This document shows, in pieces, positions 33,601 to 46,080 of a stretch of DNA of 64,000 nt. How positions within the stretch are numbered: the stretch's first letter is position 1; each line of letters opens with the position of its first letter. The stretch is taken from NCBI GenBank assembly GCA_007258455.2, contig VDFB02321307.1, positions 33,832 through 97,831 on the forward strand, given 5' to 3'. The stretch comes from Sequoia sempervirens. Its lineage: Eukaryota; Streptophyta; Pinopsida; Cupressales; Cupressaceae. The position numbers were made by a program, and so were the translations under genes. A model generated the notes under the pieces. It was not told the DNA's origin, did no database searches, and saw nothing but the letters and a program-made list of their open reading frames with translations.

Positions 33601-36497
33601 CCCATAAAGTTTCCTTCTCCCATAGTAGTGTGATTATCTATTATCAAAGGCATCATTTTCATAGAGGTGTTATATGTGTATGATGTTATAGGGGTACCCA
33701 CCTTGGTTCTATAGAGCCTAAAGTGTAGAGTAGAATTTTCCAATTTATCTCCTGGTCGTTGGCCACTGACCTAGGGTTTATGAGCATAAGGATTAGCTAG
33801 CCTTTAGGAAAACCTCGACAATCAGTTGGAAACACCAACACATCATGTACTATATGTGCTTCCCACAATTTAATCTAATCCTTTAGATCCTTTATGAGGT
33901 TAGGCCATTGAATACAAAATTGGTATAGTATATTTTCCTTCATAATTATTACCTCAATGTTCTTTATTTGTAGCTCCAATTGGGAATGTGTTTGTGCATA
34001 TTTCTTTGTGGCCTCATCTACTCTCTTTTTCAAGATCCCATTTTGTGCTTCCTACATTATCTTGGCCTTTTCTGACTACACATTTGACTCTGCACCATCT
34101 ACCAACTGTTTAAGGTGTGGTAGGAGAAGGGAAGTGTTCTTTGTATGTGTCGTATTGAATTCTAAAGTGAATGCACCATGTCTTCTAATTGCTCTACACT
34201 ATCCACATGTTGTTAGAGTATTTCTTCCCTTGCAATGGCATGAAATATATCCCAAAGCCTGAGTTTTTGGAGTGGGGAGATATTGGGTAGGTTTACTTGG
34301 GATCTTGCTACTAGAAACTAGAGTAGTGTTGGTGTGAGGACTAGTTGTAGTTGTTTGTACTATGCTAGGAAGTATTTGATAGATTGGATGGGAGATACAA
34401 ATGTGGAAGCTTCTTTGTTGTTTTCTTCTTTTTCCCCATCCTCTCCACCACTTGGTTGACCACTTGTGGAAGGAGGTGTTACCTACTTCATGGCATTTTC
34501 TTCTTCCAAGATGGAATCCAAAAGCTTCTTGGTGAGCTCTATTGTTTCTTTCTATATCTTACAGCTTGTCTATTTATGTTTCTTCATTATCTATTAGAGT
34601 TTATACCATTTATTTTGTGTAGAGATCTTTAGATTTATCTTGTGCTAGCAACTCCTTTTTTTCCATGGTAAGGTCAAATCCTACCTCTTTGATGGATTTT
34701 TCCCTTATATCATCTTCTTCTTTTAGGGATTTACCCCTCTTCTCATAGAGTGCAATAACTATAAACTCTAGAAAAACCTTGATTATATCCTCTAAACTTA
34801 TTTATATATTGTACTAGGCTTTGTATTATCCTATATTTGTTATTTGTATTTGTATTTGTATTTGTATTTGTATTTATGCATTGTGATGACTTGCGAAATC
34901 ATTCCATGATAGATGATGGAATTCTTAGTTACCATAACATTGATTAGTGGTTATGTTTGCTTCAATGCCTCTGGTTGTTGCATCTCAATTGTATGTTCCT
35001 TCTTCTTTTTCTTCTATGAAGGATTTTGTACCTCTTCCACCTCTTCTTCAAAAGTTTGGATTATCTTCCTTTTTATTGATTGTTTCAACCTTTCTTTGTG
35101 AGTATTTTTATTCACAATCATCTGTATTAGGTTTTTTGATACTTCTTGCACATCCAATGTTGTTACTATTTGTGATGAGGAGGTAGGTCCTTATAATTAT
35201 AGGATAGTGGATTCATACAACCTTTCAGATCTTCTTATGGATTGTTTGTGAGTTTCTAGAGCTGGTGCAAAAGAGGATGGTTGTGTTGCTCCCTTTGGAA
35301 GAATACCCCATTTCTTTTGCAGTTGTTCTTTGTTATTTTCAAGTTTCTCCTCAATTTTTTTCTTGTGGATTTGGTCAATAATTTCCTTGTATTTCCCAAG
35401 TCATTCAACATTTGGGTTTTTAAGCTTGCTAAAAGTGTTTTTGGCATATGCATCTATTTCTCTCTATGAAATTTTGTAGGGTAACTTAGGAATCCATGTT
35501 GTCCATGAATCCATTGCCTCTATATTCATATAAACCTTATCTACTAAAAATGTAATAGTATTTATGTATTAATTTACCATTCTTTGTCTTGAAGTTGCTA
35601 TTGGAATCTTTTGAAGAATCCCTAGTAGGTGGTGATATATGTATATCTATCTAGAAACTAGCTATTTGCATCTTTATCTACATTTCTACCAGTAGGTTTC
35701 CTTTCCACAACTTTCCTTTGAAGGTCAAGAACTTGTTTATAAAGTAGAAGATTAGGTAGATGAGGAGTGTGCCATACTAAAAATTATACTAGTTGGTTTT
35801 TATTTTCCATAGGTTATCCATCATCTACTTTCTCATCACCTCACATAGGTCAAAGTCCTTTCCTTCTATGACCATTTGGTATGTAGTGTGAATGTATTTT
35901 TTCATATTAGAATCACCCTATTGGCATAGTAAATCTTGTATGCAATCCCCATTATCACATACCACACCACAAGGTTTGCAATTGCTCAAATGCTCAAGAT
36001 TCTCCCATCTAGTGTTTCCCTGATAAGTTTTTTTATTATGGAATTTTTACCACCTTCTTCACTAGTATCTTTCCAACCATGCTTAACCCTATTACATGGA
36101 TTGCCTCTTTTGCTATCTAGTAGGTTTTTTCGAGGTATATGAACTCTTCATGCATTTTTCTCAAAACTAACCTCACCTAATTGTTCTCATTACAAAATAT
36201 GGTTAATCCTTCTATACATCCAAATATTTCTTTCCTATCTCTTGATATTGTGGGTTGATAAGTAGTTTGGTTCAAGGTGAGTATGGTTTTCCTAAGCTCT
36301 TTAAATTTTTTATGGTCAATCTCTACAATTGGCTCATGGATGTATTTCCTCATGTCTTTTGTGTAGACCACATCTATGGGGATACTCAATAATGTCCCAT
36401 ATTTATCAACTTCCATTTCATTAAATGGATACATCTTATATTTTGACCATGGATTCTCCAAGACATTAAACAATTTTTGGGTTGTCATTGTTTTCAA
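33600..36497 (-). pseudogene. Extra ORF downstream of integrase, unknown function
   Basis: It starts MKTMTTQKLFNVLENPWSKY and is open for 106 codons (36497-36177). It then continues in recognisable pieces through stops and frame shifts: RLVLRKMHEEFIYLEKTY, GTLLIYLIFYFINK, a run from EAMDSWTTWIPKLPYKI to LKNPNVE, then LGKYKEIIDQIHKKKIEEKL, lysine/glutamate-rich and probably coiled coil. A KYKYKY run coded by a TATTTG microsatellite follows. The position matches where some plant gypsy elements carry an additional ORF, but this has no signal peptide or membrane helix that would make it env-like. I do not recognise the family. It could instead be a neighbouring element's Gag. Confidence 0.5.
34841..34876. 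repeat. (TATTTG)6 microsatellite
   Basis: Five perfect TATTTG units and one TATTTA. On the minus strand it codes alternating lysine and tyrosine within the unknown ORF. Confidence 0.9.
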
Positions 36498-36829
36498 CTA
36501 TATGTATGAGTAGCAAAGCTTGGATAACACTTATTTACTTAGAGAATTTGACTGCAAGTGAGTATGGAGTAGTTGTAGGAGTGTTTAAGTAGGTTTTGAG
36601 CTCGTGGTTGACATTTATATCTTTTTCCTATTGGGTTTTGTGGGATTTTCTAGTATTTTATACCCTTGAACTACTAATGATTTTATTTTATTATTTATTG
36701 ATCTATAATCATAATATACAATATGTGTCTTTTCGATCTTTATGATTTTCATCCTTCTGGTTGGTGGTAATTTTTAATTCTTGTGCCATTGACATATCTT
36801 GTGATGCGGTTTCCATCTAACTTTCTTAA

Positions 36830-38010
36830 TCTTACTGCTCTTGATGCCACAATATCATGTATATAGTATGGTCCTAACCACCTTACTTTCAACTTACCCT
36901 GATTTTTGAATTTTTTGTCATATAGTAGGACTAGGTCCCTATGTGAAAATTCTTAGTGCAAATGTTTCTATCATGCCAAGTATTTTGTCTTTTCCACTCT
37001 ACTTGCTAGTTGTATAAAGCTATGAGCCCATTTTAACCCAATTTTTCAAAATCTTCTATCATCTATGCTAGGGAATCATCATCATTCAACTGCAATGTGA
37101 GTGCCGTGCATAGGTTAGGAACTATAAAGTTCATGGGGTTGTTGCATCAGTTTCATATGCTAATTAAAATAGTGTTAACTTGTTGGTCCTTTTGTAGGAT
37201 GTGTTGTAAGCCTAGAGTACCATAGGTATCATTATATCCCAATCTAACTTATTTCTATCACACATCTTGGTGAGTGTTTTCCCAATTATCTTATTCAAAG
37301 CTTCACTTGCTCCATTTACTTAGGGATAATATGGTGAGATCTTATTGTTTGTAATCATGAAATTATGTAGGAGGTCCACAATTACTTTACTAACAATTTT
37401 TTTTCCTTGGTTACTTACTATACTTAGTGGGTAGCCATATTTAATGATTATATTCTCATAGAAAAATATTATGGAAGTCTTTGCTTGGCCACTTACTATA
37501 CTTAGTGGGTAGCCATTCGTAGTGATTATATTTTCATATAAAAATCCTATGGAGATATTTTTTGTATGGTTCTTAGTAGGTTTTTCTTTTGCCTAGTTTG
37601 TTAAGTATCAAATCCTCTTATTATGAATCTTTCTCTTGAGTGTTTAATAGGTGGATCTATAAGTCCTATAAAATCTCACCCATTTTTCTAATGGGATCTA
37701 TGCTAATACTAGTTTTAGGGGCAACTCATCTCTTGTAGTAGGTTTCCCCAGCCTTTGGAAAATTTCATAGCTCTTTGTATAATCTTTTGAATCTTTGTGT
37801 AGGGTTGGCCACCAAAATCTAACTATCTTAAATTGTTTGGTTGTTATTTCACTGTAGTTGTGTCCTGCTACTATTCATTCATGTGCTTCTCTCAAAATGG
37901 ATTGTCTTTCATGTTCATTAAAAACTCTCCTTATAATTTCGTCCCATCCTATATGGTTTAATTCTCCTTATATTAATGTATAAGGTGGGGAATTTTGCAC
38001 TAGAGATTCT
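36830..38010 (-). pseudogene. Integrase of the third gypsy element
   Basis: Readable on the minus strand: a zinc-finger start (REAHE, then AGHNYSE), FWWPTLHKDSKDY, the strand around the second catalytic aspartate (NGYPLSIVSGQ, normally with DNQG), SPYYP-stop-VNGASEALNKIIG with the third catalytic glutamate, and the C-terminal domain (HRDLVLLYDKKFKNQGKLKV, RWLGPYYIHDI). A 78-bp in-frame tandem duplication doubles the GYPLSIVS segment. Several stops interrupt it. Confidence 0.8.
37406..37561. repeat. 78-bp in-frame tandem duplication in integrase
   Basis: The block opening CTTGG..ACTTACTATACTTA at 37406-37483 is repeated at 37484-37561 with about ten differences. It covers the codons around the second catalytic position of integrase. 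Confidence 0.85.
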
Positions 38011-38099
38011 TTATCATATGGTGGGATATCTATAGGAAATTCTCGTTTAAACAAAAGTATAGCAATATCATGTAGCTCATTCGATACCACATTTATTGT

Positions 38100-38560
38100 A
38101 AATAGATGTGCGCTAGGTAAATCTTATAGATAGTGTTTCAGCTCTTCCCCTATGTCTATCCTTGATAAGTAATCAAAAACTTAATTGTTCTTTCCCAATT
38201 TTACCATTATCTTGAACGCAAATTCCTTGAGCAAGAGTAACCATCGACATATTCGACCTTGTATGATAAATATATTAAGAAAATACTTTAATGTATCATG
38301 ACTTATAAAGAAAGTGAGTAATGTTGATAGAAGATAGTGTCTAAATTTCTACAATTCATAGACCATAGCTAGGGTTTCTCTTTCTTTAGTAGTATATTTT
38401 TTGTCCTCTTTGGATAGTTTCCTACTTGCAAAGGCTATAGGATGATCCTTATTTCCTTTGGGTTGAGCCAATATTGCTCTTATTTCAATCCACGATGTAT
38501 ATACATGTACTTGAAATGGTGCATTCTAGTCTAGAATATTAGTATAGGGGCCTCCACAAT
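38100..38560 (-). pseudogene. RNase H of the third gypsy element
   Basis: The minus strand reads PIAFASRKLSKEDKKYTTKE, RETLAMVYEL, then KYFLNIFIIQGRICRWLLLL and DYLSRIDIGEE. This is the RT_RNaseH fold of gypsy elements, including the final aspartate in the DYLSRID loop. At least two stops interrupt it. The first catalytic strand, to the right, is not clear. Confidence 0.8.
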
Positions 38561-38599
38561 TTTATTTCACAATGTGTCAAATGCCAGTTGGCATTCTTC

Positions 38600-39532
38600 A
38601 TTCCATTCAATACTTATACCAATTTTATTTTTTAGTAGTTCCTCTAATGGTGCAATTATTCTGGTATAACCTTTTATAAATTTGTTGTGGTATTTGGTAT
38701 ATCCTATAATTTTTTTTTACTTTTGAAGTTGTTTTAGTGGGTGGTAGAGTCATGATTAATATAAATTTCATAGAATCGACCATTAAACCTTCTTTGTATA
38801 TAATGTGTCCTAGTAATGTCCCATAGGGTATCACAAACATGTATTTTTAAAATTTAATATAATATACATACTTTGACATCCATTTAGCATCATTTTAATT
38901 ACTTATACATGGTCTCTTATCAAACCATATACCATACAGTCATCTAAGTATACTTACAAAAAATCATGTATGAAATATTTAAATGCATTTATCATTATTC
39001 TACTAAATGCTGCAAGTTCTTTCTTTAGGCCAAAGGGAATTATTGTATAAATGTAAGAAATTAATTCTATCAAAAATATGGTTTCTCATTGATCCTCATC
39101 ACTTATCTTTATTGGGTGATAGCCATAAAACCCATCAGTGAAGGAGTGGATTTCTCTTCCCACCATTGACTCTAATATTTCTTCAATGAATGGTGTAGGA
39201 AAAGGTTCATGAATGTAATCTTTGCTAAGTTCCTTGAAGTCAAAATAAATTCTTATTTCTCTTGTTTTATTATTTTTAATGACCATAGAGCTAATCCATT
39301 TCACATCTTCTACTAGCTTAATTATCCCTACTTCCAACATCTTTTCTAGTTCTATTTTAAATTTCTTCTTCATGTTGGAATTTAATCCATATGGCCTCTT
39401 CCATACTGGTTTAGTTCCCTCTTTTAGTTGGATCTTGATAATTCTTGCTTCTTTTTTTATCCTCTTTAGTTCTATAAATGTTCTAGGGAATAGGTTTTCA
39501 AATTTTAATAAAATCTTTGCAATTTTTGCCAC
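38600..39532 (-). pseudogene. Reverse transcriptase of the third gypsy element
   Basis: The N-terminal half is open for 148 codons (39532-39086): TKPVWKRPYGLNSNMKKKFK, EVGIIKLVEDVKWISSMV, REIRIYFDFKELSKDYIHEP, FPTPFIEEILESMVGREIHS and FTDGFYGYHPIKI. The next part is in other frames but keeps IIPFGLKKELAAFSRIM and the catalytic VYLDDCMVYG. The thumb reads IPYGTLLGHIIYKEG (38625-38840). The DFR arginine is changed (DFK). It is the best-preserved domain of this element. Confidence 0.87.
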
Positions 39533-39539
39533 TAATTTA

Positions 39540-40628
39540 TCATCCTAATAGTCTCTTCCCTTAGTTTGACCAATTGATTGTTTACCTTTATTTAGCTTAT
39601 GTTGGGGATTCTAATTCCCTTTCACCTTGGTTCACTTCTATGACTAGTTTATGTGTATTGTCATCTTCTTGTTGTGTCAGGTAACATATTCTCTCTGATA
39701 ATGTAGTTTATTTGTCTAGCCACTCTATGTATCTCCATATTCATTCTAATTTTTGGGGTGGTGTAGAAGTTTGTGCTATTTCCTCTTCATTAGTTAAGTC
39801 TAGTTTGAATAACATCTCTTTCATTTTAAGTAGTGCGGTATGTATATGTTCATCTTTTTTATTAAAGGAGAAGGTTTATCTAAAATCTATTGTCAATTCT
39901 ATCCAATATTTTATTTCTCCTATGTGTTCCTAGTTGATATACTAGGTTTGTTTTTTAGGTGTTTATGTCCAAGAAAATATTTGTGTGTAGATTCATTCAT
40001 CATACTCATTTCATGTTTTCCATGTTGTGATGTAGTTGGTTAAATGGTCCTTTGATAAGATATTTCCATTATATTTTGTTATCTCTCTATATTCCCCTTC
40101 TTCCAGTAGGTATCATTCTTTGATTAATATTTTGAATATTTTCCAATTTGGTCATTTTATCTTTGTGTGTATTGCACTAGCTTGCAACATTGCAAATGAG
40201 TGTGTGTTTTAGTATATCAAGTCTCATCTCTTCATTATGAATTCTTTTCTATCTATGTAATAAATGATGATAGGTCACCTACTCATAAATACTTGGGGAG
40301 TTTAATATGGGAAATTCTGCATGAGATGTGGTTTATTTGGTGAGATATTTTAGGTATGTTATCTTTTGTATCTTCTAAATTGCCACAGTTTTATGCAGTA
40401 TATTATTTATATTTGTAGTAGAATGTAAAGCACCCTTCAATGTTTTCTTGATCATGAATATTTTGAAAACTTTGGTAATCCTTTGAGAATGGAGTTTTGG
40501 TTCCTCCTACATTCATTCATCTGAAAAATCCTCACTATCTGTTCTATATGCACTTCTTTGTGCTGGTGTGAATAAATTTTGTGTACCTAGTTAATTTCCT
40601 CAGTAGGGAATTAGGGGAAATATTCACA
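39540..40628. other. Protease-to-RT interval, no clear domain
   Basis: This should be the stretch between protease and RT of the minus-strand gypsy element. I see only short frames and no recognisable motif, and it ends at the TG of an inserted LTR at 40629. Confidence 0.4.
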
Positions 40629-40939
40629 TGTTAAGTTTACTTAGGATATAAGATTCCTTCTAGAAGCCTTAGTTGTCATGTCTAGACTTTAACTTATCCT
40701 AGGTAGTTATGAGTTAGTTGTCTCATATGATAGGATTAAGACACTTGCCATGACCTTGTCTAATCCTATCTCTCAACCTTTCCTTTATAAGCAAGGCATC
40801 TCATGCACATTTGTAGATTCAACTAGTATTGAATATTGCATTATTGAAGAAAGTATTCTTGCCATTTTCTCTCTTATGGAAGATATTTTGGTCTAGCAAC
40901 TGTTCCTGGGGTGTTGGGGAATCACCATTAACCCCTACA
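40629..40939 (+). repeat. Left LTR of the small element
   Basis: Bounded by TG at 40629 and CA at 40938-40939. The right boundary is firm because the PBS follows; the left is chosen from the TG after ATTCACA and is less certain. Confidence 0.65.
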
Positions 40940-40955
40940 TGGTATCAAAGCTCCA
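40940..40955 (+). other. Primer-binding site (initiator tRNA-Met type)
   Basis: TGGTATCAAAGCTCCA begins immediately after the LTR's terminal CA and matches the TGGTATC.GAGC form used by most plant copia elements. Confidence 0.85.
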
Positions 40956-42616
40956 ATGTTGTAGATTTCTTCCTAGATCTGAGGGTTTCATGTTGGATTG
41001 AATATTTTTTTGGGTGCATTTTGAGGTTTAAAGGGCCTCACGGTTGAATCCAAGGCATCACAAAAAGTTAGGTTTTCCTTTTGTTTCATCAAATTTGGTT
41101 ATATTTTGGTTGATCTATGAGGGTTTGAAAAAGTGTTAAGAGTAGTTGATCCAATAAGTCATTGATATTTCATAGCACTTTGGTCTGAGATCAACATCAC
41201 CATTGTGTTCAGAAGGCCAATTAGACAAATTTTGACTATAAATTCATCAATTTTTGATAAGTTGTTTCTGAGGATTTTTTTTTTTGCCTAGGCAGGCCAT
41301 ACGACACCCCATGTTATCATAATTATTTTGATAGAAAAATATTTTTAAAATGTGGTATTTTATTTGGATCGGACAATATTTTATGAATATTTTGGGGGAA
41401 ATTTTCAAAATTTGAGGCTATAGTTTGTCTTAGTCATTTTATATTTTTTGTGGATGGAATAATTTTTTTATAAATTTTATTTGTTTGGTGGCATATTCTA
41501 TTGTACAGGGTATATTCCTTCCTTCATCAGTGCCATAATACTTGGTCAAAGTCCTGTTCCATCAGATTCATTACTACAGGTCACATCACCTTGTCAGCTA
41601 GGTCAAATCACAGTTCATTCCTTGTCAGTAGATGGTACAATAGTTTTAATTGCAATATTTTTTAATTAAAAATCTTTTCAAAAAATTACGATTTTAAAAG
41701 TCATACAGTTTATTTGAAATTATTGCTATAAAAGTTTTAAATATTTATAAGTTTTTGATATAAAAGGTTTAAAGTCGACCTCGTATTTTCTTTGGCATCA
41801 TTTAAAGGTTTAAGTTATTAAAACCTTGATTGAAATCTTTTGTAAAGTTTGTAAAATCCAATAGTTTTTATTTATGTTGATTGTCATATCATTATTATCG
41901 TCCAACTTTTGTATTGTTTAAACCCTAGCCAATCATTCTAGCTATTGAGTCAGGTTTTATTTGTAATGTGGGCCCTCCACCTACTAGGCCACCACTTAAG
42001 GTGGATTTTCCTAGACTCACAACCCAAGGTGGTGGTGGGATTTTTCCCCTTGCAAGTGGTCGTTCATATTAGTGACCATGGGCCAATTTTTTTTGCCCTA
42101 GGTGCTAAATTCTTTGCACCTATTTAGTTGTCCCTCAAATAGGTGTTTTTTTCATTTTGCAATAACTTGCAATAGCGGAGGCCATTTTCTTCAAGCGAAA
42201 TATTGTCAAAAAGCTAGAAAAGTGAATTTTCTAGTGGTGTAAGTGTTTTTTCAATTTCTTACTATTTGGTAGAAGTTTTTGTTGATTGAATTCAATTCTT
42301 GATTTTTGGTTCCTGAGCTCATAGATTTTTACCATGATCTCTTATTTTCATGATTCTTGTGGTGTTGGAAAGGTATTGAGGAGCTCTATCCAACCATCCA
42401 TACACTTTTTCCTATTTTTGTCCCAAGTACATTATGATTTCAATTTTCCTAGTGGGTATACTAAGGGATACTTGGATATTTTGGCATTTGGTAAAGTGTT
42501 GTTTTGATCATTGTACTTCATTTCAACTCTATTGTATATGTTGATCTCATATTATATCATTTGAGAAGTGGACTATCATTGTAATCATGGGTTATTAAAC
42601 TCATACTTGTATAATA

Positions 42617-43621
42617 GTTTTGACTAGGGATAATTATGAGTCATGGAAAAAAGGCATACCACATTGTAAGTGGCTAAAAAAATTTCCACATCTTTATGGA
42701 CTCATTCTTGAATGAAAAATAACATATAAGAAACATGTTTGGGGTAATAAGAATGATCATATCATAGGATTTATTGGTTCTAGTTTCAATGAAAGAATCT
42801 TCAACGAGACCTATGATAATATATTTTCAAGAATCTCATGCCTATGCATAGTTTAGACCAAAGTTTGGGAGATATTTGGAGATCCACAAAAGTCTTCATT
42901 CCCAATAGATCCTACTTTATACTGCCTCATTCCACTTGATGATGTTGATAACATACCCTATGATGATGACACCTTAGAGGAGTTTGAATATGATGCAAAA
43001 CTTGAGTATCTTGATGATCTAGAGACTTCTCTTGTAGTTCCTACTTCTCCAGTTGGGGTCACATCTTCATCTTCTATTGATGAGTCATTGAGTACTTCTA
43101 GTGATTCATTACAATAGGTATTTGTTTATCTTCCTAATTTGGATTCCTATTTGATAGAAATTGCTTCTTTGTTTGGGAAGTCTCACATTGTAGATTTAGA
43201 GGAATAATTTGAGGGTTTATCTCTCCTATTTGATGATAGGCATGAATCAACTATTGTCACTTCATGTTTGTCTTTGAAGTTGGTTTAAGATCAATTTCCA
43301 CTTGTTCCTGGTTTGTCATAGTTTTTTGTGATTGGGTATGTACTTGATTGGATTATGGCATCATCATCGTCATCCAAGAACTTGGCAACACATGAGTATA
43401 TTTTAGAGACACAATATTCATTCATTTGGATTCCTCTTCCTACCAATTCATATCATGAATGGGAATCATTCCTGCATTTTTACTTGGTGTATCTTCTTCC
43501 TAATGGGAGAAACATTGCTTTTAGGCATTGTATTATATTTTGTCTTCAAACATTAACCATATTTGTAGGTGATTTTACATTGTGGGGGGATATCTTGTCT
43601 CTCTCTTTTTCCCTTTTATGA
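42617..43621 (+). pseudogene. copia-like Gag frame of the small element
   Basis: One plus-strand frame stays readable for about 335 codons with seven stops. It opens with LTRDNYESWKKG and continues KKHVWGNKNDHIIGFIGSSF, NERIFNETYD and VWEIFGDPQ, the pattern of copia Gag (UBN2-like) domains. After that it becomes acidic and serine-rich (YDDDTLEEFEYDAKLEYLDD, VGVTSSSSIDESLSTSS). The last 98 codons (43328-43621) are open and aromatic-rich, with no known motif. Confidence 0.6.
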
Positions 43622-43724
43622 GGGGGTCATTGATTGCATATACATGATGGATTTAGTCCTTGGGGGGTATCATTGAGTCCTCCATACATCATTCTTATTA
43701 CCCCTAATATGTATCTGCTTTAAG

Positions 43725-43809
43725 TATTCTTGCAATTTCCTCTCTTGTGGAATTTTTTTCTCTAGCAATTGTTCTTGGGAGTATTGGGGAGTCACCATTA
43801 ACTCCTACA
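43725..43809 (+). repeat. Truncated right LTR of the small element
   Basis: AGTATTCTTGCAATTTCCTC through AACTCCTACA matches 40850-40939 with roughly fifteen differences. Upstream LTR sequence is missing; two G-rich runs (near 43620 and 43660) could be remains of the purine tract. Confidence 0.7.
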
Positions 43810-44169
43810 CTTTCTATTTCAAATTCTCCTTATGAATTTGGTTCTTTCAAAGTGTCATTTAGTGGTAGCCACAAGATTGTGTAAAGGTTTTTATTTTTAG
43901 ATTCATTATATTCTTTCGGGTTGACTTCATCTATATATGATTCCTTTGGGTTTTTCCCTAGTCAAATGTGGATGATTTTTTTCCTATCAACAAATGATAT
44001 CTCCTCCTTCCTTGAGTCAACAATGTTCTTTGTATTGATAAAACATTGTAGTACTATCAATGCATTGAATGAATCAAATATTTATGTGATGGATACTATT
44101 TCACAATCTACAATCTATTTGAATCCTTTTACACTTCAACTTGTTTCTAAGTTCCTAAGTTTTTTGTTC

Positions 44170-44340
44170 CTATGACATCTTCCAGGTTAATGTTATATGA
44201 TGCCAAATCAAGCTTAGGTTTCCCTATTTGTTCCCAAACTCTTTTTGGGAGCATTTTTATGTTAGCTCCTAATTCTACCATCATATTTGTTATTTTCTTA
44301 TGGTCAATGTTGACTACGATCATGATAGGTATTGTTTTTC
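44170..44340 (-). pseudogene. Aspartic protease fragment of the third gypsy element
   Basis: The minus strand reads MVELGANIKMLPKRVWEQIG with a hydrophobic strand before it (IMIVVNIDHKK). This is the gypsy protease active-site segment, where D-T/S-G followed by A.INILP.. is expected; here the triad reads ELG, so it is inactive. Confidence 0.6.
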
Positions 44341-44899
44341 ACTGTCTATCGTTTGCCACAATTATACATATTTTTGGTAATTTATTTTGTTCGTTCCAAT
44401 ACTTAAAAGATTACTTTAATTTATCTAGTGAGTTATATCAGTCATACATTTTAATCAGTTGTTTAAGTATTCCTACTTATTGTTTAGAAAAGTATTCATT
44501 TTATTCTAGTTCTTTGTCTTGTTCACTTACGACAATTTTATTTGTTTCTTCTATTATTTGGTCATGTTGTTTCTTAATTGGGTAGAATTATTCCTTTATA
44601 ATTTCTTCTTATATTGTTATGTTTCTTTTTTTGTGGTATTTTCCCCTTGTCTTGTCACTATCGTTGCTTTATTATTTACTCAAGTATGTAGGCCTAATAT
44701 TCTACTTCGAAGTTACTAGTCACATCAGTCTCAATATCATCATGTCCTAATTGTTGGAATCTTCTATCTATTTCCTTAGGTTCCTTTGGTATTTTCCTTA
44801 ATAATATTTCTCCTCTAGATGGATTTATATTCTAGATCTCATTACTTTTTGATTGTGATGTCATATTGTTATAATAGGTTTGGGTTTTGTTGCAATTGA

Positions 44900-46080
44900 A
44901 TATATCATGGTCTATGCTTCTATAGAATCCACATGGTTTCTTTTTATCACCCCAATATTCTATTGTGAAGTGTCCTTGTTTACCACAACTAAGACAAGTG
45001 GAATACGTTTTCCTTCATTCTTTACCTCAAACTCTATCTCCTCAAAATTGGCCTATCTCATTATATGGTCCCTGATTTTGTTGACTGTGTAGGGAATTTA
45101 TGTTTCTTTAGTTTTTTCCATTTTGGTACCTTGTACCCATGGTCATGTTGGTAAAGTGGCCTTTTTTCCAAACCTTTTACATATGCCAACTTAAGTTGGT
45201 AATTAAGGCTTTCCATGGTTGGATCTTCTCTCAATTGAAATAGTTGTGATGGAAAATCCTTTGTTTCATCATCATCCCATTCTATATAAGTGCTACAATA
45301 GATGAAATATAGTTTCTTAGGTAGTGCCCATAGATCTAATCTTATTGTGTTACCTTTCTTTTCTCCAATTTCTTTTGGGAATTCTTTTCTTAGGTTTCCT
45401 TCTTGCCCACAATAGATACACTATATATTAGGTCGTTGTGCTAGCATTTCTTGTTTTTCCATTCAATTTTTTATTTCTCCTCCAATTTGCTAGTTATTTC
45501 CTTTTATATTTTATAAAAATCTATTATGGTTTCATCTTCATTTTGTGTAAGCTCTCATATTTTTCTTATCCATTTGGTGGGTACTTCTAGAGTGTCAAAG
45601 TTTTCTAGAAAATATTATTTCAATACATCCTAGTCTTTATCATTCTCAGGATATGTTTTTAGGTACCATTTGAGGGTCTCACCATGTATGGATCCAATGA
45701 AATCAAATAAGATTGTATTATCCCTCATTAAATTTTGTCTCTACCACATGGATTCTAGAATAAATATATGTTACCTAGCCTCATTGGTGTCATTGCTAAA
45801 AATGGGTAGTTTCCTCGAAGTATTCATGTATGCTTCCTCTTTGTAGTTTTTGTCTGTATATTTTATCTCAAAGTGATGTGTCCCTAGGTCTCCTATGTTA
45901 TTCTCCTCACCTTCCTATTCTCCTATATTTTGTTTGTTTAGGATTCTTTCTATCTCTTCTATAGAAATTCTTCTTAATTTTGATGGCATTAAGGGTGACT
46001 CTCATTTCAAGGGTTGTGTCTATTCAAACTATCTCTTAATTCTTGGAGATGTTTATTTGTTGCTAAGTTTTATTTGATTA
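44900..46080 (-). pseudogene. Gag of the third gypsy element with a zinc knuckle
   Basis: The Gag fold is readable around 45770-45480: DNTILFDFIGSIHGETLKWY, LKTYPENDKD, FLENFDTLEVPTKWI and ELTQNEDETIIDFYK. Downstream near 44960-45010 is a CCHC-type knuckle, TCLSCGKQGHFTIEYW, in which the last cysteine is tyrosine. Stops are frequent, several at TAG where CAG or TGG is expected. Confidence 0.72.

Larger units (their letters stand above)
40629..43809 (+). mobile_element. Small tRNA-Met-primed LTR element, Gag only
   Basis: A left LTR of about 311 bp (40629-40939, TGTTAAGTTT...CCCCTACA) is followed directly by a primer-binding site. The last ~85 bases of the LTR recur at 43725-43809 (ending ACTCCTACA), so the right LTR is 5'-truncated. 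The left LTR has a TATA-like CTTTATAAGC near 40790. The interior holds a Gag-like frame but no protease, integrase or RT, so it is non-autonomous. It lies between protease and RT of the minus-strand gypsy element. Confidence 0.75.
33600..46080 (-). mobile_element. Third Ty3/gypsy element with an extra 3' ORF, split by an insertion
   Basis: Read on the minus strand: Gag (46080-44900), protease (44340-44170), RT (39532-38600), RNase H (38560-38100), integrase (38010-36830), then an extra ORF (36497 to about 33600). Between protease and RT lies a separate LTR element (40629-43809). Domains are broken by stops and frameshifts but stay in order. LTRs were not identified. Confidence 0.82.

Noticed and set aside
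35281..35469. Plus-strand frame rich in Phe and Leu
   Set aside because: Shadow of the minus-strand lysine-rich ORF.
44172..44719. Long plus-strand frames of 66-137 codons
   Set aside because: They are hydrophobic shadows of the minus-strand Gag and protease.
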